From: Cytobacillus gottheilii
GTDB lineage: Bacteria > Bacillota > Bacilli > Bacillales > Cytobacillaceae
DNA length: 64,000 nt
Assembly (NCBI RefSeq): GCF_900166665.1
Contig: NZ_LT800494.1
Coordinates: 589,397-653,396 of the forward strand
Direction: 5' to 3'
The notes beneath the pieces were generated by a model that saw only the letters and a list, made by a program, of their open reading frames with translations, was not told the origin of the DNA and made no database searches. Below, piece after piece: positions 8,556 through 17,086 of the stretch. How positions within the stretch are numbered: position 1 is the stretch's first letter; each line of letters opens with the position of its first letter. The position numbers and the translations under genes are program-made.

Positions 8556-9410
8556 ATGGTAGCTCTATTTATGAAAACAGCTGTTGTTACAGATAGTACG
8601 GCATACATACCACTAGAAATACGGAAAAAATTGAACATACATATGATTCCTCTAAGTGTCATTTTCGGCAATGAAACCTATCAGGAGGAAGTAGAAATTA
8701 CCGCAGATGGCTTTTACGAGGAAGTTAAAACAAAAGAACTGCCAACCACTTCTCAGCCACCTGTTGGCGAGTTTATGGAGCTGTTCGAAAAGCTGTCAAA
8801 AGAATACGATGAAGTCGTTTCGATTCACCTTTCAAGCGGTATTAGCGGTACATTCCAGGGAGCTGTGTCTGCTGGAAGCCTAGTTGAAGATATTAAAGTA
8901 TTTCCATTTGATTCAGAAATCAGCTGCATGGTTCAAGGCTTTTATGTCTTGGAGGCGGCGGAGATGGCAGCTGAGGGCAAGAATGCCGCAGAAATTATGG
9001 AACGTCTTGAAGAAATGCGCAAAACCTTAAAGGCGTATTTTATGGTGGATGATTTATCCCACCTGCAGCGCGGCGGACGCTTGTCCAGTGCTCAAGCCTT
9101 AATCGGCAGTCTTCTTCAGGTGAAGCCTTTATTGCATTTCGAAGATAAACTGATTGTTCCATTTGAAAAAATTCGCACAAGAAAAAAGGCAATGAAACGC
9201 ATTGTTGAATTGCTTGGCGAAGCAGTCCAAAGCGGCGAGCCACACCGTGCAGTTATTATTCATGCAAATCGGGAGCAGGAAGCAATTGACTGGAAAGCAG
9301 AGCTTGAGGAGCAATTTCCGCACGTGGAGTTTGTGATCAGTTATTTTGGACCGGTTATTGGCACTCATCTTGGCGAAGGATCCATGGGACTTGGCTGGGT
9401 GAAGAAATAG
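8556..9410 (+). CDS. degV: DegV family fatty-acid-binding protein
   Basis: DegV/FakB proteins bind a single fatty acid in an EDD fold and some present it to a fatty acid kinase. The protein begins TAVVTDSTAYIP with the family Asp-Ser-Thr motif. It then shows PTTSQPPVGEF, SIHLSSGISGTFQ, DLSHLQRGGRLS and the C-terminal YFGPVIGTHLGEG motif, all conserved in the family. ATG 8556 has AAAAGGA at ideal spacing; ATG 8571 would give a start matching B. subtilis DegV and is also possible. The gene stands alone, with a terminator following. Confidence 0.92.
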   Translation: MVALFMKTAVVTDSTAYIPLEIRKKLNIHMIPLSVIFGNETYQEEVEITADGFYEEVKTKELPTTSQPPVGEFMELFEKLSKEYDEVVSIHLSSGISGTFQGAVSAGSLVEDIKVFPFDSEISCMVQGFYVLEAAEMAAEGKNAAEIMERLEEMRKTLKAYFMVDDLSHLQRGGRLSSAQALIGSLLQVKPLLHFEDKLIVPFEKIRTRKKAMKRIVELLGEAVQSGEPHRAVIIHANREQEAIDWKAELEEQFPHVEFVISYFGPVIGTHLGEGSMGLGWVKK

Positions 9411-9417
9411 AGTTTGA

Positions 9418-9456
9418 AAGGCACCATTTCCGCTGGGCGGGGGTGGTGTTTTTTTG
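9418..9456 (+). terminator. Terminator of degV
   Basis: GGCACCA and TGGTGTT form a stem around a GC-rich loop and lead into seven T. The stem contains wobble pairs, so the call is moderate. Confidence 0.6.
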
Positions 9457-9513
9457 TTGTGTTGGGGTTGGCGGGTGAATTTTTGTGGTTGGCAGTGCCG
9501 AATTAGAGGTTTG

Positions 9514-9635
9514 GCGAATAAAAGTATGTTTACAGCGAATATATGAATTTAATGGCGAATAAAATTTTTTCACGGCGAATAAATCAAATGAACAGCGAAT
9601 AAATCCTCTGGACGGCGAATATCCAACCTCGAACC
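9514..9635. repeat. Six-copy array of GCGAATA with a 20-21 bp period upstream of comFA
   Basis: GCGAAT starts at 9514, 9535, 9555, 9575, 9595 and 9615. Each copy is preceded by G or A and usually followed by ATAAA, with unrelated filler of about 10 bp. The array lies between the degV terminator and the comFA RBS. Similar period-21 arrays with other cores are at 40874-41141 and 53330-53446. Confidence 0.8.
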
Positions 9636-9753
9636 AGTAGCATTTCGGCACGACCAAAGAATCTACGCTCCAACGACCATATTTCCACCTCTTAAAAACT
9701 GACCCCCACCAAATTTCATGATAAAATAATCACAAAAAGAGAGGTGGTCCTAT

Positions 9754-11265
9754 TTGCGCTTTACTCTGCAAGAAAACAAACTAAAGCTCTCAACCTCCAC
9801 AGACCCAAACAGCACAACAATCGCAGCGCTCACCCACATCCCGCAGCCAGAAATAAATCCCAATTACCCTTTCAGCCAAAACCTTCAGCACTTTCTCCAA
9901 GGTCGAATGCTCCTTCACGACGAACTTCCCTTTCCGAAAGAACAGCTCCATGAACACTATGAAAATGGCTATATCCACTATCACAAAGGAATCAGCATTG
10001 AAAAAGGAAAACCTGTCTGCACACGCTGCGGCAATAGCACCAGGCATCATTTTGCAGCATTTTCTTGTGCGCGCTGCGGTGAAAAAGAGTGTTTGTACTG
10101 CCGGCATTGTATTATGATGGGCCGAGTCAGCAGCTGCACTCCACTTTTATCATGGGCAGGACCTGCAGCCCACTTATCAGGTACAGCGGCGCTGAAATGG
10201 GACGGAACGCTTTCCCAAGGACAAGCCCATGCTTCGAAAAAAGTCACTGAAGCTATTCAAGCAAACGGGGAGCTATTAGTTTGGGCGGTGTGCGGAGCAG
10301 GGAAAACCGAGGTGCTTTTCGCCGGCATTGCAGCAGCACTTGCACAAGGAAAACGCGTCTGTATCGCGACTCCGCGCACAGATGTTGTCCTCGAGCTCAG
10401 CCCCCGCCTCCAAGCGGTTTTCCCTGGTATCAAGGTAGCTGCACTTTATGGAGGCAGTGAAGAGCGCAATGAAAACAGCGTCCTAACGATCTCAACCACA
10501 CACCAATTATTCCGCTTCCATGAAGCGTTCGACACGATTATTATTGATGAAGTTGATGCCTTTCCGTTCTCAGCGGACAGATCCTTACAGCATGCTGCTC
10601 AAAAGGCACGAAAAAATAGCTCAGCTCTTATCTCCTTATCAGCGACCCCGAACGAAAAATGGCAAAACGAATGCAAAAAGGGAAACAGGCCTTTCGTGAC
10701 CATTCCCGGACGCTATCATCGCCACCCTCTGCCCGTTCCTGAGATGAAGTGGTGCGGAGATTGGGAGAAAACCTTAAAACGCGGAAAACTTCCCCTTATT
10801 GTAGAAACTTGGATTACTAAAAGGCTAACAGAAAAAACACCAGCCCTCCTTTTCCTTCCTAAAATTGAATTAATGGAAGTACTGCTTCCCTATATGAAAA
10901 CCTTTGATGAACGAATTGAAGCAGTACATGCCGAAGATCCACAAAGAAAAGAAAAAGTACAGCGGATGCGGAACAAGGAAACACCACTCTTGGTGACGAC
11001 AACGATTTTGGAGAGAGGGGTCACGTTTCCAGGTGTGGATGTTGCGGTGCTTGGTGCGGAGGATCGCATTTTTACCGAAAGTGCTCTAGTACAGATTGCC
11101 GGCAGGGCAGGAAGAAGCTCAAGTCAGCCAAACGGAAACATAACCTTTTTTCACTATGGAAAAACAAACGCCATGAACAAGGCATACAGACAAATCACGA
11201 ATATGAATAAGGAAGCGTTCGAGAAAGGACTGATTGATTATGTTTTGCCTGGGATGCGGAACTGA
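9754..11265 (+). CDS. comFA: ComFA, ATP-dependent DNA translocase for competence
   Basis: ComFA powers entry of single-stranded DNA during transformation. The 503-residue protein has a four-Cys zinc site at about C89, C92, C105, C108, then a superfamily 2 helicase core: Walker A GAGKT (181-185), the box II variant DEVD (265-268) where many relatives have DEAD/DEAH, LSATP, and the C-terminal motif QIAGRAGRSS. The N-terminal 80 residues are less conserved. TTG 9754 is chosen because GAGAGGTGG lies just upstream. The end overlaps comFC. A ComK-type A/T box was not convincingly identified in the upstream region. Confidence 0.92.
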   Translation: MRFTLQENKLKLSTSTDPNSTTIAALTHIPQPEINPNYPFSQNLQHFLQGRMLLHDELPFPKEQLHEHYENGYIHYHKGISIEKGKPVCTRCGNSTRHHFAAFSCARCGEKECLYCRHCIMMGRVSSCTPLLSWAGPAAHLSGTAALKWDGTLSQGQAHASKKVTEAIQANGELLVWAVCGAGKTEVLFAGIAAALAQGKRVCIATPRTDVVLELSPRLQAVFPGIKVAALYGGSEERNENSVLTISTTHQLFRFHEAFDTIIIDEVDAFPFSADRSLQHAAQKARKNSSALISLSATPNEKWQNECKKGNRPFVTIPGRYHRHPLPVPEMKWCGDWEKTLKRGKLPLIVETWITKRLTEKTPALLFLPKIELMEVLLPYMKTFDERIEAVHAEDPQRKEKVQRMRNKETPLLVTTTILERGVTFPGVDVAVLGAEDRIFTESALVQIAGRAGRSSSQPNGNITFFHYGKTNAMNKAYRQITNMNKEAFEKGLIDYVLPGMRN

Positions 11266-11935
11266 ATTGAAAAAGCTGGTCAGCTGGCAGAGTCTGTTTG
11301 CGAAGGAGGAAGGACCGGTATTATGCCAAGACTGCTTAGCAAAACTTGACTATATCACCGGAGACATGTGCAAACTATGTTCGCGCCCTCTGGAGCAAAC
11401 CTCCTATCACCAGGACGGAACCTGCCTGGATTGTCTTCGGTGGGAAGAAAACGCAGCCTGGTCAGGTGTTTTGGATTTGAACATTTCCGTGCTGATATAT
11501 AATGATTACTGCAAGGAACTGGTTGCTCTTTTTAAATATAGAGGTGACTATGCCGTCTCGGCTGCCTTTGCAAGCCTGCTGAAACCGAAACTCCAAACCC
11601 TCACATACGACCTCGTTGTACCGGTACCACTTAGTCCGGAGCGCCTTTATGAACGGGCATTTAATCAGTCAGAAGCGCTCATTCTCTCTTTAGGAAAAGA
11701 ACCCACCCATCTCCTCACCAGAAAACATAGTGAAAAACAGTCGAAAAAATCCCGTCATGACCGCATTCATTTACCACAGGTATTTCAAATGATAGAGCAG
11801 ACAAATTTATCCGGTAAACAAATTGTCTTAATTGACGATATATATACAACAGGATCTACATTGCGGCATGCTGCCATTCTTTTAAAGGAGGCGGGAGCAA
11901 AGACTGTGACATCGCTCACCGTCGCGCGCGGGTAG
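11240..11935 (+). CDS. comFC: ComFC, phosphoribosyltransferase-like competence protein
   Basis: ComFC has an N-terminal zinc-ribbon-like region (CLGCG, CQDC, CKLC, CLDC; residues 3-60 approximately) and a C-terminal PRT domain with the PRPP loop VLIDDIYTTGST. It is needed for DNA uptake together with ComFA. ATG 11240 gives a start like B. subtilis ComFC. A TTG at 11234 in frame has better spacing to GAAAGG. Either way the gene overlaps the comFA end by about 25-30 bp, implying translational coupling. ComFB, which separates the two genes in B. subtilis, is missing. Confidence 0.9.
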   Translation: MFCLGCGTELKKLVSWQSLFAKEEGPVLCQDCLAKLDYITGDMCKLCSRPLEQTSYHQDGTCLDCLRWEENAAWSGVLDLNISVLIYNDYCKELVALFKYRGDYAVSAAFASLLKPKLQTLTYDLVVPVPLSPERLYERAFNQSEALILSLGKEPTHLLTRKHSEKQSKKSRHDRIHLPQVFQMIEQTNLSGKQIVLIDDIYTTGSTLRHAAILLKEAGAKTVTSLTVARG

Positions 11936-11982
11936 AGTCCGTTATGATCTATTGGAGATAAGAAAAATTAGAGGTGGAACCG

Positions 11983-12405
11983 ATGGCTGAACTATCAAAT
12001 TGTCCTAAATGTGACGCACTTTTTGTAATGAATCAATTCCGTAACATTTGCCAAAACTGCTATAACGAAGAAGAAAAAGCGTACGAAACGGTTTACCAAT
12101 ACATTCGCAAACGTGAAAATCGCACAGCAATGATGGACCAGGTTGTCGAAGCAACTGGGATTGAAGAAACACTGATCCTCAAATTTATTAAAACCGGCCG
12201 TCTAAAATTGACACAGTTCCCGAACTTAGGCTACCCTTGTGAAAAATGCGGCACATCCATCCGCGAAGGTAAAATTTGCTCAAGCTGTGCAGTCTCCCTG
12301 CGCAAAGAACTGCAAAACCACGAAACCGAAGAAGAACGCAAAAAAGACATAGAAAAACGCGACAAACAAGGCGCCTACTTCGTCTTTGATGACAAACTGA
12401 AATAA
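11983..12405 (+). CDS. yvyF: YvyF, flagellar operon protein (TIGR03826-type)
   Basis: This 140-residue protein has two Cys-rich knuckles: CPKC with CQNC at the N-terminus (residues 6-28) and CEKC with CSSC near residues 88-107. A helical, HTH-like middle lies between them. In Bacillus it precedes flgM. The role is unknown, though zinc binding is likely from the cysteines. ATG 11983 is preceded by GAGGTGG; a GTG at 11974 in frame is within that RBS and unlikely. Confidence 0.88.
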   Translation: MAELSNCPKCDALFVMNQFRNICQNCYNEEEKAYETVYQYIRKRENRTAMMDQVVEATGIEETLILKFIKTGRLKLTQFPNLGYPCEKCGTSIREGKICSSCAVSLRKELQNHETEEERKKDIEKRDKQGAYFVFDDKLK

Positions 12406-12414
12406 CAACAAGTT

Positions 12415-12462
12415 AAAAGCAAGTAGGGAAAAAGTCATATATTTCTTACTTGCTTTTCTTTT
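12415..12462 (+). terminator. Terminator after yvyF
   Basis: AAAAGCAAGTA pairs with TACTTGCTTTT around a 21-bp loop, followed by a T-rich run. It separates the comF-yvyF unit from the SigD-driven flgM operon. Confidence 0.7.
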
Positions 12463-12487
12463 GAAAAATAATTTGATCTTTTACTTT

Positions 12488-12577
12488 GTTGTTTGGAGCG
12501 GAAGGGTACGAGACTCCGGCGGGAGAAGCTCATCTCTCACCCGCGGAAAGCGAGCACCCTGCAGCGGAAAACAACAC
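12488..12577. repeat. Dispersed GC-rich repeat (MITE-like), degenerate copy
   Basis: The block begins GTTGTTTGGAGCGGAAGGGT and ends with ACCCTGCAGCGGAAAACAAC, which are imperfect inverted copies of each other. Internal pieces GAGACTCC and CGCGGAAAGCGAG recur at 60200-60340 and partly at 1285-1310. It is much more GC-rich than the surrounding intergenic DNA and contains no gene. Confidence 0.65.
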
Positions 12578-12647
12578 GCAGAAACTTTATATGCAATAAA
12601 ATCAGCATGCATAGATAAGTAAATTTTACTAAATGCTAAGAAATATT

Positions 12648-12673
12648 TAAAAATCTGCGTTTTTCACCGATAA
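12648..12673 (+). promoter_or_regulatory. SigD promoter of the flgM operon
   Basis: TAAA (12648-12651), a 14-bp spacer and ACCGATAA (12666-12673) match the SigD consensus TAAA-N15-GCCGATAT closely. The flgM start is 48 bp after the -10 box. This fits the known SigD control of the late flgM-flgN-flgK-flgL genes. Confidence 0.8.
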
Positions 12674-12720
12674 TAGAAGTAAGAATCATTTTGCACGGAA
12701 ACGAAAGTGAGTGATAAACA

Positions 12721-12987
12721 ATGAAGATCAATAATATTGGAACTTCAGGAATTAATCCGTATAAACGTCAAATGAACAAAATCGATCAAACGAGCAAAAC
12801 AACGGCATCTGCGTCTGATAAAATTGAAATCTCTTCTGCAGCAAAAGAAATGCAGCAGGCGTCTTCAACAACACAGGCCCGCCAAGCGAAGATTGACGAT
12901 TTGAAAATTCAAATCGAAAACGGCAACTATAAGCCAAATCCAAAAGACATTGCGAAAAGCATCGTCAGCTACTACACAAAACATTAA
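12721..12987 (+). CDS. flgM: FlgM, anti-sigma-D factor
   Basis: FlgM binds and inhibits SigD until the hook-basal body is complete. The protein is 88 residues, Ser/Thr/Lys-rich, with the typical IDQTSK linker, the DKIEISSAAKEMQQ segment and the C-terminal KIDDLKIQIENGNY...PKDIAKSIV helices that contact the sigma factor. RBS AAGTGAGTG precedes the ATG. flgN starts 12 bp downstream. Confidence 0.93.
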   Translation: MKINNIGTSGINPYKRQMNKIDQTSKTTASASDKIEISSAAKEMQQASSTTQARQAKIDDLKIQIENGNYKPNPKDIAKSIVSYYTKH

Positions 12988-12999
12988 GGAGGGAAGCGC

Positions 13000-13479
13000 A
13001 TGTCTGCTACTGCTCTTATAACAGCGATGGAAAATCTGTTGAAGCTGCATAAAAGTCTCAATGAGCTAGCGATTAAAAAGACTGATATTATTAAGGCTGG
13101 CGACATGCCTGCCCTTGATCAAATGCTGAAGGACGAACAGTCCCATGTTGCAGCGATCGAAAAAATGGAACAGCTGCGGCAGGCTGCCTGCAGCAAGGTC
13201 GTACAGCAGCAGGAAAAACCAACGCTTGAAGATTGTCTTCCGTTCTTAGAGGAAGATATTAAAAGCAAAGCCTTAACCTTGAAGGACAGTCTGGTAACAG
13301 AAGTAGAAGCACTGCAGGAGCGCAATCAGCTCAATCAGCAGCTTATTTACCAATCACTGCAATTCGTTAATATGTCTATGAGTCTTCTGCAGCCGCAATC
13401 GATGCAGAACTTTAATTATACAAATCCAAAGAGTAATCAGTCTAAACCGCAAAAGGGCATGTTTAATTCACGTGCGTAG
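13000..13479 (+). CDS. flgN: FlgN, chaperone for hook-filament junction proteins
   Basis: This 159-residue, all-helical protein (YvyG in B. subtilis) is placed between flgM and flgK, the usual site for the FlgK/FlgL export chaperone. It has heptad-like helices, for example ENLLKLHKSLNELA and the QLIYQSLQFVN segment. GGAGGGAAGCGC lies upstream of the ATG. Assignment rests on position, length and FlgN-like composition. Confidence 0.87.
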   Translation: MSATALITAMENLLKLHKSLNELAIKKTDIIKAGDMPALDQMLKDEQSHVAAIEKMEQLRQAACSKVVQQQEKPTLEDCLPFLEEDIKSKALTLKDSLVTEVEALQERNQLNQQLIYQSLQFVNMSMSLLQPQSMQNFNYTNPKSNQSKPQKGMFNSRA

Positions 13480-13503
13480 CCTTACAGCGATCGGAGGGTA
13501 ACG

Positions 13504-15378
13504 ATGAGATCATCATTTATGGGGTTAGAAACAGCACGCCGCGCGCTTTTCACGCAGCAGGGTGCTTTATATACAACTGCACATAATATTTCAAACGCAA
13601 ATACACCAGGCTACTCCCGTCAGCGTGTCAACTTCAATCAGACGGAAGCCTACCCATCCATCGGCATGAACAGTCCGCTTTTGCCTGGACAAATGGGAAC
13701 AGGTGTTGAAGCTGGATCTGTACAGCGCATTCGCGAAGGATTCCTAGATTCACAGTTTCGTAATGAAAACAATAAATTCGGTTACTGGAGCTCCCGCAGT
13801 GAAGCCTTAACACGAATGGAAGACGTGATGAACGAGCCTTCTGAGGACGGACTTGCTCAAACGCTTGATCGCTTCTGGAACTCTCTGCAGGATCTTTCCG
13901 TACAGCCGGAAGATTCTGGGGCACGCTCGGTTGTAAGACAGCGCGGAATTGCAGTGGCTGAAACATTTAACTATCTTTCCGGCCAAATTCAAGCGCAAAA
14001 AACAGACCTTGGCAATCAGATTGATCACTCTGTGAAAGAAATCAACTCGCTCGTCAGACAGATTCAAAACATCAATAACCAAATCGGTGACGTGGAGCCG
14101 CACGGCTACCTGCCAAATGATTTATATGATGCGAGAGATACACTCGTTGATCAGTTATCTGGACTTGTGAATATTAAAATTACACCTGCGCAAAGCGGCG
14201 GCATGTCCAGCAGCTTAGCTGAAGGTAAATATACAATTGAAATCTTAAACAGCAGCGGTAAATCAGTTGGTACGCTTGTAGATGGAAAAAATAATCTCAT
14301 TAACGAAATGACCGTTAAAAAGAATCAAGAATCTGGAGCAATTACAGGTTTTACAGTTGGCAATAAACAAGTAGCTGCGGCTGATTTTACTTCAAATGGG
14401 CAGCTGCTATCTCAGGTACAATCCTATGGCTATGAGGATGCAACTGGTAAAGAAGTAGGCGAATATCCTAAGATGCTTGAAAACCTTGATCTAATGGCTT
14501 TTCGTTTTGCTCAGAACTTTAACGCCGTTCATAACAGCGGCTGGAGCATTACCGAGATTCAAAATGGTGCAAAACAAGGATTTGATTTCTTCTCTTATGA
14601 AGGCGGAGAGCTTCTTTCACCAAAAGGTGCAGCTTCCAAGCTGAAACTCTCGGATGATATTAAAAACGAACTGAATAATATTGCCGCATCATCAAGCGGA
14701 AAAATGTTCAGCGGCGGCATTACTGCTGGCGGAGCAAATACTTCGACTGGCAATCCAACCGTTCTAGGTGCTTTTGCAGGAGTCACTTCTGCGGGTACAG
14801 AACCGGTAGTGCATGACCAGGTGAAAATAGAAGTTTCCTATAATGCTGGTCAGTGGACATATACAGCAACTGACAAGAATACTGGCAGCCCAATTGCTGG
14901 ACATGAAAATCAAACTGTACCAGAAAACATGGAATTATTCGGTCTTAAACTAGATCCTTCTACAATCAAAAATCTCAGCGCTGGCGACAGTTGGTCATTT
15001 GAGCTTGAAGGAACGGGTGTGAATCCTTCCAATCAATCCTTTGTCGGAGACGGATCAAATGCATTAGCACTTGCTAACGTGAAAGACAGCAATATGGAAT
15101 TCAACGGCTCAACATCGAGCATCATGAGCTTCTACCAAGGAATCATCGGCCAAATGGGTGTCGACACAGAAGAAGCAAACCGCATGGTGCGCAACACACA
15201 AAACCTAGTAGACACAGTTGAATATAACCGCTCATCTGTCAGCTCGGTTTCACTTGATGAAGAAATGACCAACATGGTCCAATTCCAGCACGCCTACAAC
15301 GCTGCCGCTCGACAAATGACTGCCATCGACGAAATGCTTGATACAGTAATCAACGGCATGGGCAGAGTCGGCAGATAA
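13504..15378 (+). CDS. flgK: FlgK, hook-associated protein 1
   Basis: FlgK forms the first hook-filament junction ring. The N-terminus has the rod/hook signature TTAHNISNANTPGYSRQ (about residues 24-40). The C-terminus has the matching helix SSVSLDEEMTNMVQFQHAYNAAARQM, so both ends are intact. At 624 residues it is longer than B. subtilis FlgK; the extra length is in the surface-exposed central region (about 230-500), which is Gly/Ser/Thr-rich. A strong RBS (GGAGGGTAACG) precedes the ATG. Confidence 0.95.
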   Translation: MRSSFMGLETARRALFTQQGALYTTAHNISNANTPGYSRQRVNFNQTEAYPSIGMNSPLLPGQMGTGVEAGSVQRIREGFLDSQFRNENNKFGYWSSRSEALTRMEDVMNEPSEDGLAQTLDRFWNSLQDLSVQPEDSGARSVVRQRGIAVAETFNYLSGQIQAQKTDLGNQIDHSVKEINSLVRQIQNINNQIGDVEPHGYLPNDLYDARDTLVDQLSGLVNIKITPAQSGGMSSSLAEGKYTIEILNSSGKSVGTLVDGKNNLINEMTVKKNQESGAITGFTVGNKQVAAADFTSNGQLLSQVQSYGYEDATGKEVGEYPKMLENLDLMAFRFAQNFNAVHNSGWSITEIQNGAKQGFDFFSYEGGELLSPKGAASKLKLSDDIKNELNNIAASSSGKMFSGGITAGGANTSTGNPTVLGAFAGVTSAGTEPVVHDQVKIEVSYNAGQWTYTATDKNTGSPIAGHENQTVPENMELFGLKLDPSTIKNLSAGDSWSFELEGTGVNPSNQSFVGDGSNALALANVKDSNMEFNGSTSSIMSFYQGIIGQMGVDTEEANRMVRNTQNLVDTVEYNRSSVSSVSLDEEMTNMVQFQHAYNAAARQMTAIDEMLDTVINGMGRVGR

Positions 15379-15390
15379 GGAGGAAACTAA

Positions 15391-16443
15391 ATGCGCGTAA
15401 CACAATCCATGCTATCAGCCAACTCGCTGCGGCATATACAAAACAGCTATAAAAACCTCGGCAAGCTAGAAGAACAGCTTACCACTGGTAAAAAAGTAAG
15501 CCGCCCTTCAGACGACCCTGTTGTCGCCATGAAAGGCATGCGCTACCGCTCACAAGTCGTTGAAGTTGAGCAGTTTAACCGTAACCTATCAGAAGTTTAT
15601 AACTGGATGGATAATGGGGATGCGGCTTTGGATGAAGTGAACAATGTAATGCAGCGAATTAGAGAATTGACTAGTCAAGCTTCTAATGATTCTTATGAAA
15701 CATCTCAGCGCCAGGCGATTGCAAGTGAAGTGAAGCAGCTTCGTGTTCATCTTGAATCTCTTGCAAATACGAAAGTAAACAATAAGTATATCTTTAATGG
15801 TTCTGATACATCCGGAAAACCAGTTGACTTAAGTAAGATTGACCAAGAAATCGACATAGCAACAATCAATGAAGGTAACGCTAAAGATTATACACTTTTT
15901 GCGGAAGATGGTACGCAGCTTCTGTGGAACGATACTAGTGGAGCATTCATTGATTCAAAAGGAACAAAGGTTGAAGTTCCAGTAGCGGGTGAATACGCGG
16001 CAAAGGAAGTTGGAGCTGTTTCCGTGAACCAAAGAGATGTTGATATTGAAGTAACCAAGGGTGTTAACCTGAATGTAAACATTACACCTCAAAATGTGTT
16101 TTCCTTAGATTTCTTTTCGGACATAGGTAAACTTGTATCTGCTCTAGAATCTCCTGAAACAAAGGGCGAGGATCTGAGTGAATTTCTTGGGATTCTTGAT
16201 GGTCATGTTGATAATATTATTTCAGAACGAGCTGAGCTTGGAGCACGGTACAACAGAGTTGAAATGGTAGAAAGCAGGCTATCATCTCAGGAAATCATTG
16301 CAAAGTCAACAATGTCAGAAAATGAAGATATTGACGCTGAAAAAACCATCATTGAACTGACTTCACAAGAAACGTTACATCGTGCCTCTTTAGCAGTTGG
16401 CTCGAGAATTATACAGCCTTCTTTAATTGATTTTTTACGTTAA
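15391..16443 (+). CDS. flgL: FlgL, hook-associated protein 3
   Basis: FlgL is the second junction protein and is related to flagellin. The N-terminal domain starts RVTQSMLSANSLRHIQNSY and includes LTTGKKVSRPSDDP. The C-terminal domain shows ELGARYNRVEMVESRL and the terminal helix with ELTSQETLHRASLAVGSRI. It has 350 residues. It begins 12 bp after flgK with AAGGAGG. A hairpin terminator follows directly. Confidence 0.95.
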   Translation: MRVTQSMLSANSLRHIQNSYKNLGKLEEQLTTGKKVSRPSDDPVVAMKGMRYRSQVVEVEQFNRNLSEVYNWMDNGDAALDEVNNVMQRIRELTSQASNDSYETSQRQAIASEVKQLRVHLESLANTKVNNKYIFNGSDTSGKPVDLSKIDQEIDIATINEGNAKDYTLFAEDGTQLLWNDTSGAFIDSKGTKVEVPVAGEYAAKEVGAVSVNQRDVDIEVTKGVNLNVNITPQNVFSLDFFSDIGKLVSALESPETKGEDLSEFLGILDGHVDNIISERAELGARYNRVEMVESRLSSQEIIAKSTMSENEDIDAEKTIIELTSQETLHRASLAVGSRIIQPSLIDFLR

Positions 16444-16470
16444 GCTATCAAATTTTGATAGCTTTTCTTT
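16442..16470 (+). terminator. Terminator/attenuator after flgL
   Basis: AAGCTATCAAA pairs with TTTGATAGCTT and runs into TTTTCTTTCTATTTTT. Since yviE-fliW-csrA follow closely without an obvious new promoter, partial readthrough is likely. Confidence 0.8.
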
Positions 16471-16497
16471 CTATTTTTAGTTAAAAGTGGTGAAACT

Positions 16498-17076
16498 ATG
16501 AATATGCCGTCTTTGCAGGTACATCAAATTAGTGCGAAATTAGGTATTAATATTTATCAGCCGACAATGAAAATTCAGCAGTCTCAAGCCGAAATGCGAA
16601 TTGAACAGCCTGCTGCTAAATTAGAAATTAACTATAAAAAGTCTAAGCTAAATATTGATCAAACAGAAGCTTTTGCGGATGTTGATCAGAAAAGCGCCGC
16701 GAGAAGAACGAGAGAGTGGGCAGAGCAAAGTAAGCAAATGCTAGCACAAGGTGTTGCACGAAGAGCTCGTGAAGGGGAACAAATGATGAAGATTGAGAAT
16801 GGGGGGGATGCTATTGCTCGTATCTCCAAACAAAACAGTAGCCCTCCCATGAAAGAAATCGGGATCGGTTATTTGCCGAAAACACCATTTCGAGTCAAGA
16901 TTGATTATGATCCAGGAGATGTCGATGTAAACTTTACTTCATTTAAGCCAAGAATCGATGTCACTACTAATAAACCAGTCATGCAGCATGAAAATTGGAG
17001 CGCAGATCCTTACTTGAAACAAAAAAATTCGTTTAAATTAGAGGTCGTTAACTTCCATATGGATGAGTATGTATAA
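16498..17076 (+). CDS. yviE: YviE, flagellar-cluster protein (DUF6470)
   Basis: The 192-residue protein is conserved between flgL and fliW in Bacillus. It has an N-terminal series of short repeated strands of the type INIYQPTMKI..., alternating QQSQAE/EQPAAK, and a C-terminal part with PFRVKIDYDPGDVDV. No catalytic motif or signal peptide is visible. The function is not established, but the position suggests a part in filament assembly or its control. Confidence 0.85.
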   Translation: MNMPSLQVHQISAKLGINIYQPTMKIQQSQAEMRIEQPAAKLEINYKKSKLNIDQTEAFADVDQKSAARRTREWAEQSKQMLAQGVARRAREGEQMMKIENGGDAIARISKQNSSPPMKEIGIGYLPKTPFRVKIDYDPGDVDVNFTSFKPRIDVTTNKPVMQHENWSADPYLKQKNSFKLEVVNFHMDEYV

Positions 17077-17086
17077 GAGGTGAAAA

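Noticed and set aside
9514..9635. CRISPR array
   Set aside because: Cores are only 6-8 bp with ~13 bp fillers, far too short for CRISPR repeats and spacers, and no cas gene is present. The same reasoning applies to 40874-41141.
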